Shown piece by piece: positions 42,389-51,804 of a stretch of DNA of 64,000 bases. The notes under the pieces are model-generated. The model saw nothing but the letters and a program-made list of their open reading frames with translations. It did no database searches and was not told the DNA's origin. The number at the start of each line of letters is the position of its first letter. Position 1 is the first letter of the stretch. A program made the translations under genes and the position numbers. The DNA lies in contig NZ_AP023262.1 of assembly GCF_016756615.1 (NCBI RefSeq), forward strand, positions 5,519,501 through 5,583,500, read 5' to 3'. The DNA is from Mesorhizobium sp. L-8-3 (GTDB lineage Bacteria; Pseudomonadota; Alphaproteobacteria; Rhizobiales; Rhizobiaceae).

Positions 42389-45151
42389 CTATTCGAACGA
42401 ATAGGTAAAGCCGTCCTCGGATGCACCCACGATCACACGCGTCATGGGCTGGCCGTCGATCGTGCGGCTCAAGACCCCCCGGCTCAATGCCGGAAGAAGC
42501 GTGTTGGTCAGGATCGCGTCGATCATCCGCCCGCCCGACTCTATCTCCGTGCATCGCGCCTTGATCATTTCCATGACGCCGTCGCCGATCACCAGTTCCG
42601 CATCGTGGCTCGCGCGCAGCCGCCGCGCGATCTTCGAGAACTGGTGCCGGGTGATCGCCTCGATCATGGACGCCGACAGCGGATAGTAGGGAATGACCAC
42701 GACCCGCCCCAGGAATGCCGCGGGAAAGACCTTGAGCAGCGGTGCCCGGAGCGCCTTCTCGAGGCCGTCGATCTCCGCGCGCTGCTGACCGCCGCCCGTC
42801 TTGTGCATGATCACGTCCGAGCCGACATTGGAGGTCAACAGGATCAGCGTGTTCCTGAAGTCGATCCGCCGCCCCTCGCTGTCGTCCATCATGCCCTTGT
42901 CGAACACCTGGAAAAAGATCTCGTGCACGTCCGGATGCGCCTTCTCGACCTCGTCGAGCAGGATCACGGAATAGGGCCGGCGGCGGACGGCCTCGGTCAG
43001 GATGCCTCCCTTGCCGTAGCCGACATATCCGGGCGGCGCTCCCTTCAGCGTCGAGACCGTATGCGCCTCCTGGAATTCGGACATGTTGATGGAGATCAGG
43101 TTCTGCTCGCCGCCGTACAGCGTCTCGGCCAGGGCCAGCGCCGTCTCCGTCTTGCCGACCCCAGAAGGCCCGCAAAGCAGGAACACGCCCACGGGTTTTT
43201 CCGGCGCACCGAGACCCGCGCGGCTCGTCTGCACGCGCCTGGCGATCATCTCCATCGCATGATCCTGGCCGACGACGCGCTCGGCCAGGAGGTCGGCAAG
43301 CCTGAGCGCCTTCTCGGTCTGGCTGGTGAGCATCCGGCCGGTCGGAATCCCAGTCCAGTCCTGCACCACCGCGGCCACGGCACTGCGGTCGACCGACAGG
43401 AGGATGAGCGGCGTCTCGCCCTGCATCGATCCCAGCTCGGCCATGAGCTCCCTCAGGCGTGCCAGGTCGGCCGAAAGGTCGGGCGCCGCCGCGTCGGCTG
43501 GGGCGGCATCGGACGGAGCGGCATCGGACGGCGCGGCATCGGCCGCGTCGACGTCCTCACCCTGCGATGTTTCCTGCTCCGGCGTGATCGCGTCGAGCGG
43601 CACGCCCTCGCCGCGAAGCCTCGCGCGCAGAGAAAGGACTTCGGCCACCATGGCCTTTTCCCGATCCCAACGCTCCTGTGCGGCCGCGAACGCGGTTTCG
43701 GTCTCGGCCAGTCCCGCGTCGACCCGCGCAAGTCGTTCGGCGACCTCGATGCCGATCGCCCCCTCGCGCCCGATGATGCCCTTTTCGATCTCGAGAGCCT
43801 GCCGCCGGCGCATCAGGTCCTCGACCTCGGCGGGCGTCGCGTGCTGCGAGATGGCGACGCGCGCGCAGGCCGTGTCGAGCAGGCTGACCGCCTTGTCGGG
43901 CAATTGCCGCGCCGGAATGTACCTGTGCGAGAGCTGCACGGCGGTCTCTATCGCCTCGTCGAGCACCTGAACCTGGTGATGCTTCTCCAGCGCCCCTGCG
44001 ACGCCGCGCAGCATCAGCACCGCCGTCGCCTCGTCGGGTTCCTCCACCTTCACCACCTGGAAGCGCCGTGTGAGAGCAGGATCCTTCTCGATATGCTGCT
44101 TGTACTCGGCCCAGGTCGTTGCCGCGATCGTCCGCAGTTCGCCCCGCGCCAGCGCAGGCTTCAGCAGATTGGCGGCATCGCCGGTCCCGGCGGCGCCGCC
44201 CGCTCCGATCAGAGTATGCGCCTCGTCGATGAACAGGATCACCGGCGTCGCGGACGACTGCACCTCGTCTATGACCGCCTTCAGCCGTTTCTCGAATTCG
44301 CCCTTCACGCTCGCGCCGGCCTGCATCAGCCCGACATCGAGCATGTGCACGCTCACGCCCTGCAGCATGGGCGGAACATCGCCCTCGGCTATGCGCCTGG
44401 CGAAGCCTTCGACCACGGCGGTCTTCCCTACGCCCGCCTCTCCGGTCAGGATCGGATTGTTCTGCCGGCGGCGCATCAGGATGTCGACGATCTGGCGTAT
44501 CTCCGGGTCGCGCCCGACCACCGCGTCTATCTTGCCGTCACGAGCGCGCTGCGTGAGATCGGTAGCGTATTTCGCCAGGGCGGATTCGCCGCCGGGCGCG
44601 CCCCGCACTTGAGCTTTCGGCGCGGCCTCCGGCGGCGCGCCTTCGGTCGAACCCGCCACCACGTCGTTGAAACGGGCAATGACGGCATCTGCATCGATCC
44701 GCTCGAATTCTGGGCTGATCCTGGCAAGCAGACCGTCGAGCACCGGCACCTTGCGGCAGGCAAGCAGCACATGGGCCCCGCGCACCTCGTCGGCGCCGAA
44801 TTCGAGCCCGGCCAGGCTCCAGGCCTCCTGGATGGCGTGGAAGATATGGTCGGAAAACTCTTCGATGGAGGTCGCGCCGTAGGGAAGCTTGTCGACCGCG
44901 CGGGTCAAATCGGCGGCGAGCCTGCTCATGTCCACGCCGGCATCCGCCGCGATAAGCTGGACGTCCGAGCGGTCCGACAGGGCGAGCTGCTCGATCCAGT
45001 GGACGAGCTCGACATACGGGTTGCCGCGCAGCTTCGCCGCATCGGCCGCGGCCTTGAAGGCGCGCAGACAAGCGGGGTTGAGCTTGCCGACCAGTTCCTT
45101 GCGCTTGAAGCTCTGTGACGACCTTCGCTGTTGCATGCCGCCTGGCTCCAT
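42389..45151 (-). CDS. clpV: T6SS AAA+ ATPase ClpV (TssH)
   Basis: 920 residues. N-terminal Clp_N-type domain (about 10-160), first AAA+ module with Walker A GEAGVGKT and Walker B ILFIDEAHTLIG, a coiled-coil middle region, second module with GPSGVGKT, VILLDEVEKAHPDVHEIFF and a C-terminal ClpB-D2-small domain. Recycles contracted TssB/TssC sheaths in the cytosol. ATG 45151 is preceded by AGGAG; other starts at 45136 and 45217 exist. Oddity: an Ala/Asp/Pro/Ser-rich tandem stretch (DAAPSDAAPSDAAPADAAAP) sits in the middle domain, encoded by 15-base repeats at about 43490-43550. Divergent from the tssA operon. Confidence 0.95.
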   Translation of the reverse strand: MEPGGMQQRRSSQSFKRKELVGKLNPACLRAFKAAADAAKLRGNPYVELVHWIEQLALSDRSDVQLIAADAGVDMSRLAADLTRAVDKLPYGATSIEEFSDHIFHAIQEAWSLAGLEFGADEVRGAHVLLACRKVPVLDGLLARISPEFERIDADAVIARFNDVVAGSTEGAPPEAAPKAQVRGAPGGESALAKYATDLTQRARDGKIDAVVGRDPEIRQIVDILMRRRQNNPILTGEAGVGKTAVVEGFARRIAEGDVPPMLQGVSVHMLDVGLMQAGASVKGEFEKRLKAVIDEVQSSATPVILFIDEAHTLIGAGGAAGTGDAANLLKPALARGELRTIAATTWAEYKQHIEKDPALTRRFQVVKVEEPDEATAVLMLRGVAGALEKHHQVQVLDEAIETAVQLSHRYIPARQLPDKAVSLLDTACARVAISQHATPAEVEDLMRRRQALEIEKGIIGREGAIGIEVAERLARVDAGLAETETAFAAAQERWDREKAMVAEVLSLRARLRGEGVPLDAITPEQETSQGEDVDAADAAPSDAAPSDAAPADAAAPDLSADLARLRELMAELGSMQGETPLILLSVDRSAVAAVVQDWTGIPTGRMLTSQTEKALRLADLLAERVVGQDHAMEMIARRVQTSRAGLGAPEKPVGVFLLCGPSGVGKTETALALAETLYGGEQNLISINMSEFQEAHTVSTLKGAPPGYVGYGKGGILTEAVRRRPYSVILLDEVEKAHPDVHEIFFQVFDKGMMDDSEGRRIDFRNTLILLTSNVGSDVIMHKTGGGQQRAEIDGLEKALRAPLLKVFPAAFLGRVVVIPYYPLSASMIEAITRHQFSKIARRLRASHDAELVIGDGVMEMIKARCTEIESGGRMIDAILTNTLLPALSRGVLSRTIDGQPMTRVIVGASEDGFTYSFE

Positions 45152-45511
45152 CGGAGTTGCTCCTGCGACCGGACCCTCCATAGCCTGCCACACAAGCGAG
45201 GCTTTACAAAGTGGCAAGATGCAATCGAAGGGTCCTGCCAGGCTCCGGCCCCGCCGATCGACGGCTTTTCACGGAGGTTTCACGGCGCCTTGTCATAAGT
45301 GGTCTCGCGGGGAAGCACCGGCGAAACGGAGCTTGCTTCGCGTCTGTAACCATGTCGCGGCATTTCGACGGACGGCGATTCGCGAAAATATGGACACCGG
45401 CGCTGAAACGCGTATCGTGTTGCAATTGCTGGCGTCGTCCGGATTGCGACGGACGAGAATGGTCGACGGGATTGTTGGCAACGGTCCCTTGGCTGGCGGC
45501 GGGAGGCTGAT
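45152..45511. other. Divergent promoter region between clpV and tssA
   Basis: 360 bases without a gene; it must carry the promoters for clpV (leftward) and the tssA operon (rightward). I looked for sigma54 GG-N10-GC elements with a good -24 block and found none convincing. A GGGAGG ribosome site stands before tssA. Confidence 0.5.
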
Positions 45512-46657
45512 ATGATCGATATCCCTCTCTGGCTGAACCCTCTCGACGGTGAAAACCCGTCGGGGGAAAGTCTGCGCAACGATCCCCGCTTTCATGAATT
45601 GGAGCGCCTCGCCGAGCCGCAGCTCACCGTCGTCCGCGACGACCGCAACAACCCGACTTCGCAAGTCACCGTCCCTGCCGACTGGTCCGCCGTCCTGAGC
45701 AAGGCCGAGGAACTGCGCGTGCAAGGCCGCGATCTGCGCCTGCTGGTCCTGGTCACGCGTGCGCTCGCCAACATGGACGGGCTCTCCGGTCTGGCCGACG
45801 GCCTCACCCTGATCGCGCGGACCTTCGACGAGCATTGGGAAACCATGCATCCCGAGTTGCGATCGGGCGTCCCTCCGCAGGATGCAGCTCTGCGCCGCAT
45901 CAACGCATTGCTCGAACTGCAGAATGATCAGGCCGGACTTCTGTGCGATCTGAAGCAGACGGCGTTCTTCGCGCCGCGAGGCATCGGCCCGATCAGCGGG
46001 CACGATCTCCAGCAGGGGCTGCTCGACGACCAGACCGTGCTGAACGAGGCCGCCTCCGGATTGAACGGCACGGAGAAGGCGGCGCTGCTGAGCGCCCACG
46101 AGCAACTGGTGAAGCGCGTGCGCGCGGGCTGCGCTGCCCATGCCGATCAGGCCGAGGCGGAGATGGCGGATCTCATCGCCGGAGGGCGCAGAGCAATCGC
46201 CGCGCTCGATGCGGTCGACGCCGCCCTCGGCGCGAAGCTCGGCAACGGCAAGGCCGCGGTACCCGGTCTGCGACGGTTCCTGGAGCGCATGCTGTCGACG
46301 CTGGAGCGAGGCATCGCCAATCGTGCGCCGCCTCCCGCAGACGCCGTCCCCGCGGCGTCCTCTCCGGGCAACGGCCAGGGAGACGCCTGGCACGTGCCAC
46401 CGGGCGGAACAGTTGCCCTGTCGAGCCGGCTCTCCTCGCGCGAGGACGTGATCAGATGTCTCGACCTCGTCATCGCGTTCTACGACCGCACCGAGCCATC
46501 GAGCCCCATTCCGCATCTCGTTCGGCGCATCCGCCGCATGGTCCCGATGGACTTCATCGAATTGATGGAAGATCTCGCGCCGTCCGGCCTCAAGGAGTTC
46601 CGTGTCCTCGCCGGTGTGCCGGACAGCAAGAAGTTGGCTCAGAAGGATGAAAGGTAA
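45512..46657 (+). CDS. tssA: T6SS protein TssA (ImpA)
   Basis: 381 residues. ImpA N-terminal domain begins PLWLNPLDGENPSGESLRND and covers about 1-130 (GRDLRLLVLVTRALANMDG, then EHWETMHPEL); the C-terminal part has a helical region with SSREDVIRCLDLVIAFYDRT, then EPSSPIPHLVRRIRRMVPMD, the usual TssA end. TssA primes and caps sheath-tube assembly at the baseplate. First gene of the main T6SS operon; GGGAGG five bases before the ATG. Confidence 0.93.
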   Translation: MIDIPLWLNPLDGENPSGESLRNDPRFHELERLAEPQLTVVRDDRNNPTSQVTVPADWSAVLSKAEELRVQGRDLRLLVLVTRALANMDGLSGLADGLTLIARTFDEHWETMHPELRSGVPPQDAALRRINALLELQNDQAGLLCDLKQTAFFAPRGIGPISGHDLQQGLLDDQTVLNEAASGLNGTEKAALLSAHEQLVKRVRAGCAAHADQAEAEMADLIAGGRRAIAALDAVDAALGAKLGNGKAAVPGLRRFLERMLSTLERGIANRAPPPADAVPAASSPGNGQGDAWHVPPGGTVALSSRLSSREDVIRCLDLVIAFYDRTEPSSPIPHLVRRIRRMVPMDFIELMEDLAPSGLKEFRVLAGVPDSKKLAQKDER

Positions 46658-46663
46658 TTCGAG

Positions 46664-47200
46664 ATGAGCGAAAGCAAGGCCAAGGTGATCGAGCGGAACC
46701 GGGCGCCGCGCGTGCAGATCGCCTACGACGTGGAGCATTACGGCAGCCCGACGACCATCGAGCTGCCTTTCGTGATGGGCGTGATGGCCGATCTCTCCGG
46801 CGCCTCGCAAACCCGCGAGGCCCAGAAGTCCGTTCTGGACCGCGCCTTTGTCGAGACCGATGCGGGCCGCTTCCCGCGCTTCATGGAGGCGCTCGGCCCC
46901 CGCGTGAAGGCCCGGGTCAAGAACACCCTGCCCCAGCCCGAGGGACAGGAGCGGGACGAAGAGCTGGCGATCGATCTCAGCTTCTCCAACATGGGCGACT
47001 TCGCCCCGGACCGCGTGGCCGAGCAGGTCCCGCAACTGGCCGAGCTCCTCAAGATGCGCCGCCAGCTCGAGGAACTCCTCGGCTTCATGGACGGAAGGGT
47101 GGACGCCGAAAAGCGCATTGCGCAACTGCTGAACAACGAGCCGCTTCTCGGCCAGATTGCCACGCAGGCACTGGCGGAGGGTGACAAGGTTGAGGAATGA
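46664..47200 (+). CDS. tssB: T6SS sheath small subunit TssB (VipA)
   Basis: 178 residues, family length. Contains NRAPRVQIAYDVEHYG, ELPFVMGVMADLSG and FSNMGDFAPDRVAEQVPQL, the TssB signatures. Forms the contractile sheath with TssC in the cytosol. Six bases after tssA and three before tssC. Confidence 0.96.
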   Translation: MSESKAKVIERNRAPRVQIAYDVEHYGSPTTIELPFVMGVMADLSGASQTREAQKSVLDRAFVETDAGRFPRFMEALGPRVKARVKNTLPQPEGQERDEELAIDLSFSNMGDFAPDRVAEQVPQLAELLKMRRQLEELLGFMDGRVDAEKRIAQLLNNEPLLGQIATQALAEGDKVEE

Positions 47201-47203
47201 GCC

Positions 47204-48706
47204 ATGGCTGAACAGCAAAAAGTAGCAACCGTCGCCGAGGCCGAAGCCATCGACCTCGGGGAGTTCGGCGAGCTCCTGGAAAAGGACTTCAGGGTCAAGA
47301 AGGACGACAGCGAGAAGCTGCAGGCACTGGTCCGCAACCTCGCCCTCGCGGCCCGCTCCCGCGCCGAGACCACCACCATCTCCTCCAACGCGATCAAGTC
47401 GATCAAGTCCTTGATCGCCGGCATCGACAAGATGCTGTCGGCACAGCTCAACGAGATCCTGCATGCGCCCGAAGTGCGGGAGATGGAGGGGACATGGCGG
47501 GGTCTGTGGTATCTCGTCAACAATACCGAGACGGATCAGAAGCTGAAGATCCGCGTGATGAACATCTCCAAGGAGCAGCTGGCCGACACGCTCGAAGACT
47601 ATGAGGGGCAGATGTGGGACCAGAGCCCCATCTTCAAGAAGGTCTATACCGACGAATACTCGATGTTCGGCGGCGAGCCCTTCGGCTGCCTGATCGGCGC
47701 CTACGAATTCTCCAACCATCCGAAGGACGTCGGGCTGCTGCGCAACATATCAGGCATCTGCGCCTCCGCCCACACCCCGTTCATCGCGGCGGCCGCGCCG
47801 CGGCTGTTCCGCATGGACAGCTGGCAGGAACTGCCGAACCCGCAGGACCTGCAGCAGATCGTGTCGTCGCCCGCCTACGCCTCCTGGCAGTCGCTGCGCG
47901 AAAGCGAGGACTCCCGCTACATCGGGCTGACCATGCCGCGCGTGCTGGCACGGCTTCCCTATGGAGCGGAAACGGTACCGGTCAAGAGCTTCGCCTTCGA
48001 GGAGGAGGTGCAGGGCGACCATCACAGATACGTCTGGATGAACGCCGCCTTCCCGATGGGGGTCAACATCAATCGCAGCCACAAGCTGTTCGGTTGGGGC
48101 ACCCAGATCCGCGGGGTCGAGAACGGCGGAACCGTGATCAACCTGCCGGTCCATACCTTCCCGACCGACGACGGCACGGTGGCGATGAAATGCCCGACCG
48201 AAGTCGCCATCGACGACCGGCGCGAGGCCGAATTGGCCAAGCTCGGCCTGATGCCGATCCTGCACCGCAAGAACACCGATCTGGCAGCCTTCATCGGCGC
48301 GCACTCGCTTCAGGACGACGAGAAGCGCGCAGGCCGGCTGGTGGACCCTGACGCGCAGGCCAATGAAAGGCTTTCGGCCAACCTGCCCTATCTTTTCCCG
48401 GTTTCGCGCTTCGCCCATTATCTCAAGGCGATCGCACGCGACAAGATCGGCTCGTTCAAGGAACGGTCAGACATGCAGGTATGGCTGACCGAGTGGATCA
48501 ACCGCTACGTCCTGGCCAACCCGGCATTCGCCGACGACAAGGCGCGCGCAAAGCGCCCGCTCGCAGCGGCAGAGGTCCAGGTGGACAGCGTCGAAGGGCG
48601 GCCGGGCTACTACAACGCGCGCTTCTACCTGCGTCCGCACTACCAACTCGAGGGCATCAATGCCTCGCTCCGGCTCGTGTCGGAGCTTCCCTCCGTTAAG
48701 ACTTGA
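47204..48706 (+). CDS. tssC: T6SS sheath large subunit TssC (VipB)
   Basis: 500 residues. Signatures seen: LSAQLNEILHAPEVREMEGTW, then GLWYLVNNTETDQKLKIRVM, EYSMFGGEPFGCLIGAYEFS, ISGICASAHTPFIAAAAPRLF, MPRVLARLPYG, FPVSRFAHYLKAIARDKIGS. Main component of the contractile sheath, the substrate of ClpV. Confidence 0.97.
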   Translation: MAEQQKVATVAEAEAIDLGEFGELLEKDFRVKKDDSEKLQALVRNLALAARSRAETTTISSNAIKSIKSLIAGIDKMLSAQLNEILHAPEVREMEGTWRGLWYLVNNTETDQKLKIRVMNISKEQLADTLEDYEGQMWDQSPIFKKVYTDEYSMFGGEPFGCLIGAYEFSNHPKDVGLLRNISGICASAHTPFIAAAAPRLFRMDSWQELPNPQDLQQIVSSPAYASWQSLRESEDSRYIGLTMPRVLARLPYGAETVPVKSFAFEEEVQGDHHRYVWMNAAFPMGVNINRSHKLFGWGTQIRGVENGGTVINLPVHTFPTDDGTVAMKCPTEVAIDDRREAELAKLGLMPILHRKNTDLAAFIGAHSLQDDEKRAGRLVDPDAQANERLSANLPYLFPVSRFAHYLKAIARDKIGSFKERSDMQVWLTEWINRYVLANPAFADDKARAKRPLAAAEVQVDSVEGRPGYYNARFYLRPHYQLEGINASLRLVSELPSVKT

Positions 48707-48732
48707 TCACTTGAGCATGATGGAGAGCAGAA

Positions 48733-49182
48733 ATGAAAATCGATGGTTTTCTGAAGGTCCCAGACATCACAGGGCCGAGCGAACGCGACGGCCATGAGGA
48801 GGAAATCGAAGTCCACGGGGTCGAATTCGACATGGTCGCCCCGCACGATCCCAACTCGCTGTCGCGCCGAGGTCGCGTGGCCTTGGGCACGATCAAATTC
48901 ATCAAGTACTACGACAAATCCTCACCCTATCTGAAGCAGGCACTGTTCCAGAACAAGAAGCTGGACGAAGTGGTGTTTTCGGCCCGTAGGACCATCGAGG
49001 AAGCCAGCAGCGACTATCTGGTGGTGACTCTCACGGACGCCTCGGTCGTCGGCTACGAAATGAAGCCGAGCGTGGACGAACCGGACCTGCTCGAAGAACG
49101 GATCGCCTTCGCCTACAAGACGATCAAGTTCACCTATGACGAAAGCGACGAGGTGGAAATGGATGTCCATGTCGGTGTGTGA
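48733..49182 (+). CDS. hcp: T6SS tube protein Hcp (TssD)
   Basis: 149 residues, Hcp family: MKIDGFLKVPDITGPSERDG opening, LGTIKFIKYYDKSSPYLKQA in the middle and KTIKFTYDESDEVEMDVHVG at the end. Hexameric rings stack into the inner tube and are secreted. Located between tssC and tssE, with GGAGAGCAG before the ATG. A single hcp copy is seen in the window. Confidence 0.94.
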   Translation: MKIDGFLKVPDITGPSERDGHEEEIEVHGVEFDMVAPHDPNSLSRRGRVALGTIKFIKYYDKSSPYLKQALFQNKKLDEVVFSARRTIEEASSDYLVVTLTDASVVGYEMKPSVDEPDLLEERIAFAYKTIKFTYDESDEVEMDVHVGV

Positions 49183-49209
49183 CGCCGGCCGGGGCCTCCC
49201 GGTATCGCG

Positions 49210-49929
49210 ATGATCAAAACCAGCATGAGTCCACGCGCGACACGCGAGGCGGTCCAACCCTCCCTGTGGGACCGCCTCGTGAACGACCTGCCGGGACTGA
49301 CTTCCGAGATCGACGTGCTGCTGAAGGCGTTGAGCGACGAACTGGACGAACAGCGGCTCGACCGATTGCTGGCCGGCGGCGCGAAGACCATCGATGCGGA
49401 CCCCGAACTCACATCCGATCAGAAGCGGCGCCTGCATCGGCTCCTGATGCAGAACCGGCGCCGTGTCGAACTCGAGAGCCGCGGCGTAGTGGTCTCGCCG
49501 ACAGTGCTGCGCGAGGCGGTGCGACGCGACATCGAAGCGTTGTTCAACACCGAACGCTTCCAATCGGTGCCGCTTCTATCTCCCGTCGAGGCCGAACTGG
49601 CGACCGACACCCTGCTCGCGCTGGACGATTTTCCCGAAGCCCGCCGCAGCGTCGTCAATTTCGGCGTGCCGTCCTTTTCGGGCCGGTCGGCACGCGACTT
49701 CGATCGCGAAGAGCTGGCGCGCGAAATCCGCGCCGTCCTGGGCATATTCGAGCCGCGGCTGAAGGATGGAGAGACCAAGGTCACGGTGACCCTGGGCGAC
49801 AAGAGCATGGGCCTGAAGATCGAGATCGACGCAGTCCTCGTCATGACGCCGACGCCGGAAAGGCTGAAGCTGCGCACGACCATCGATCTCGACAACGGTT
49901 CGGCCCGGACCGAATTGAGGGATACCTGA
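49210..49929 (+). CDS. tssE: T6SS baseplate protein TssE (gp25-like)
   Basis: 239 residues. The core GPW/gp25 domain lies at about 95-225: LREAVRRDIEALFNTERFQS, DDFPEARRSVVNFGVPSFSG, EELAREIRAVLGIFEPRLKD. The N-terminal about 80 residues (SLWDRLVNDLPGL, LLKALSDELDEQ) are longer than in most TssE proteins (about 130-170 residues). An intermediate ATG could serve as a shorter start, but coding character extends to 49210. Baseplate component; stop abuts the tssF start (no gap). Confidence 0.9.
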   Translation: MIKTSMSPRATREAVQPSLWDRLVNDLPGLTSEIDVLLKALSDELDEQRLDRLLAGGAKTIDADPELTSDQKRRLHRLLMQNRRRVELESRGVVVSPTVLREAVRRDIEALFNTERFQSVPLLSPVEAELATDTLLALDDFPEARRSVVNFGVPSFSGRSARDFDREELAREIRAVLGIFEPRLKDGETKVTVTLGDKSMGLKIEIDAVLVMTPTPERLKLRTTIDLDNGSARTELRDT

Positions 49930-51804
49930 ATGGACCGGGCGTTCCTGGAATATTACGAGGAAGAGCTCGCCCATGTCCGCGCACTCGCGACGGAGTTTGC
50001 CGAGATGCATCCCGCGGTCGCGCGCAACCTGTCGCTCGATACGGTGCCCTGTCCGGATCCCTATGTCGAAAGACTTCTCGACGGCGTCGCCTATCTGGCC
50101 GCACGGACCCGGCTCAAGGTCGACGCCGAGGGCTCGCGCTTCGCGCGGGGCGTGCTCAATCTTCTCTATCCCGATCTTGTCACGCCGACGCCGGCCACCG
50201 CGATGGCGGTGCTGAAGCCCGGCAAGCAGGTCCAGACCATGCTCGCCGGCCATGTCGTAGGTCGCAACACGCGGCTGGTTTCAAGCCTTCGGCCTGGCCT
50301 CACCACGCGCTGCACCTTCACCACCGCCCAGGAGGTTACGCTGTGGCCGATCGAGATTGCATCGGTGGGCTACATCCAGGACAGAAGCGGGCTCGCCGCC
50401 GCCGGGATCACGCCGATCGACGGCGTCGGCTGCGAGGCGGCGCTGCGCCTGAGCCTGGCGCGGACCGGCAAGGGCAAGCTCAGCGAGCTGGCGCTCGACA
50501 GGCTCGATCTGCATTTCGCCGGCCGTACGAAGGCGCCCCATCTCTTCGATGCGATCTTCGGGCTCTGCGCGGCGGTGGGGGCACGCGCCGATGGCCGAAC
50601 CAACCGGCTGGCGCCTCTGCCCGCGCCGCAAATGATCGGCATCAGCGACAGCGAAGCCCTCATGCCCCGCAGCCGGCCGACATTTGAAGGTTACCGGCTG
50701 CTGCGCGAATATTTCGTGATGCCGGAGCGCTTCCACTTCGTTCGCGTGCAGGGGCTTCAGCAGGTGGTGCGCAAGTCCGACGCCGGCCTCGAGATCGTGT
50801 TCCTGTTGCGGCGGCCGGCCCCCGAACTCGCCGATCTATCGACGTCGGACTTCGAACTCTTCGCCACGCCGATCGTCAATTTGTTCGAGCGCGAATGCAA
50901 CGCCATCGAGCTCGATTCCCGCAGGACGCGGCAGGTACTGCATGCCGACCGGACCCGGCCGCTGGATTTCGAGATCTACAGGCCGATCCGGGTCGAGGAT
51001 GCCGATCTCGAAGGGCCCGACGCGGAGATTCCGGAGCTTTTCAGCCTGGGGCAGAACAAAGGCAGGGGCTGGGTCCACTTCATCGAGCGCCGTCCCCGCC
51101 GCCCGACGGAAGACGAAAGACGGCAGGGACTTACGCGAACCTCCTATGTTGGAGACGATGTCTTCCTGGCGATTTCGCGCCCGGCCGCGTCGAAGGTCCC
51201 CAGGCCGCCTCGGCACATCGACGTGGTGGCGCTCTGCACGAACCGCGATCTGACCATTCTTGACGACGCACCGACCCTGACGCTTGAAAGTGGAGATCCG
51301 GTCGAGACGGTGAGGCTTCTCGGCGCGCTGCGGCCGCCGCAGCCGGCCATCCCGGCGACGCTTCCGACCAGCGCCGAGGGAGAGTCCCGTTCCGACGAAT
51401 TGGCCTGGCGTCTGGTGGCGCAACTCTCCCTCAACTTTCTCAGCCTGGCCGAAGAGGGCCGCGGGGCCGATCCGCTCCACGCCCTGCTCGACCTCTATGC
51501 CGACCGGGGCGACCCGGGCCTGGCGCGTCACGTGCGGTCCATCGTCCGTGTCGAAAGCCGGCCTGTGGTCGAAAGGCTGGCCATAGCCGGACCGATGTGT
51601 TTCGGGCGGGGCACCGAGGTGACGCTGTCCGTCGACCAATCCGTGCTGGCGGGCCAAAGCACGCTGCTGCTTTCAGCGCTGCTCGCCCGGCTCTTCGCAC
51701 GCTATGCCGGCATTAACGGATTTGTGCGCACGCGCACCCGGTTGCTCCAGAAGCAGGAGGATGTGCCATGGCCGATGACGCCCGGCAATCGCTACCTGAT
51801 CTAG
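49930..51804 (+). CDS. tssF: T6SS baseplate protein TssF (VasA/ImpG)
   Basis: 624 residues, family length. MDRAFLEYYEEELAHVRALA opening, then EFAEMHPAVARNL, PDPYVERLLDGVAYLAARTR and LYPDLVTPTPATAM, characteristic of TssF; the end has GRGTEVTLSVDQSVLAGQST. With TssG, TssE and TssK it forms the baseplate wedge. Its 3' end overlaps tssG by 37 bases. Confidence 0.95.
   Translation: MDRAFLEYYEEELAHVRALATEFAEMHPAVARNLSLDTVPCPDPYVERLLDGVAYLAARTRLKVDAEGSRFARGVLNLLYPDLVTPTPATAMAVLKPGKQVQTMLAGHVVGRNTRLVSSLRPGLTTRCTFTTAQEVTLWPIEIASVGYIQDRSGLAAAGITPIDGVGCEAALRLSLARTGKGKLSELALDRLDLHFAGRTKAPHLFDAIFGLCAAVGARADGRTNRLAPLPAPQMIGISDSEALMPRSRPTFEGYRLLREYFVMPERFHFVRVQGLQQVVRKSDAGLEIVFLLRRPAPELADLSTSDFELFATPIVNLFERECNAIELDSRRTRQVLHADRTRPLDFEIYRPIRVEDADLEGPDAEIPELFSLGQNKGRGWVHFIERRPRRPTEDERRQGLTRTSYVGDDVFLAISRPAASKVPRPPRHIDVVALCTNRDLTILDDAPTLTLESGDPVETVRLLGALRPPQPAIPATLPTSAEGESRSDELAWRLVAQLSLNFLSLAEEGRGADPLHALLDLYADRGDPGLARHVRSIVRVESRPVVERLAIAGPMCFGRGTEVTLSVDQSVLAGQSTLLLSALLARLFARYAGINGFVRTRTRLLQKQEDVPWPMTPGNRYLI

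Noticed and set aside
45152..45511. Sigma54 promoter for the T6SS operon
   Set aside because: TGGCA-like starts at about 45210 and 45475 lack GC at the right spacing.
45293..47719. 808-codon minus-strand frame
   Set aside because: Antisense to tssA, tssB and the start of tssC, which are certain genes.
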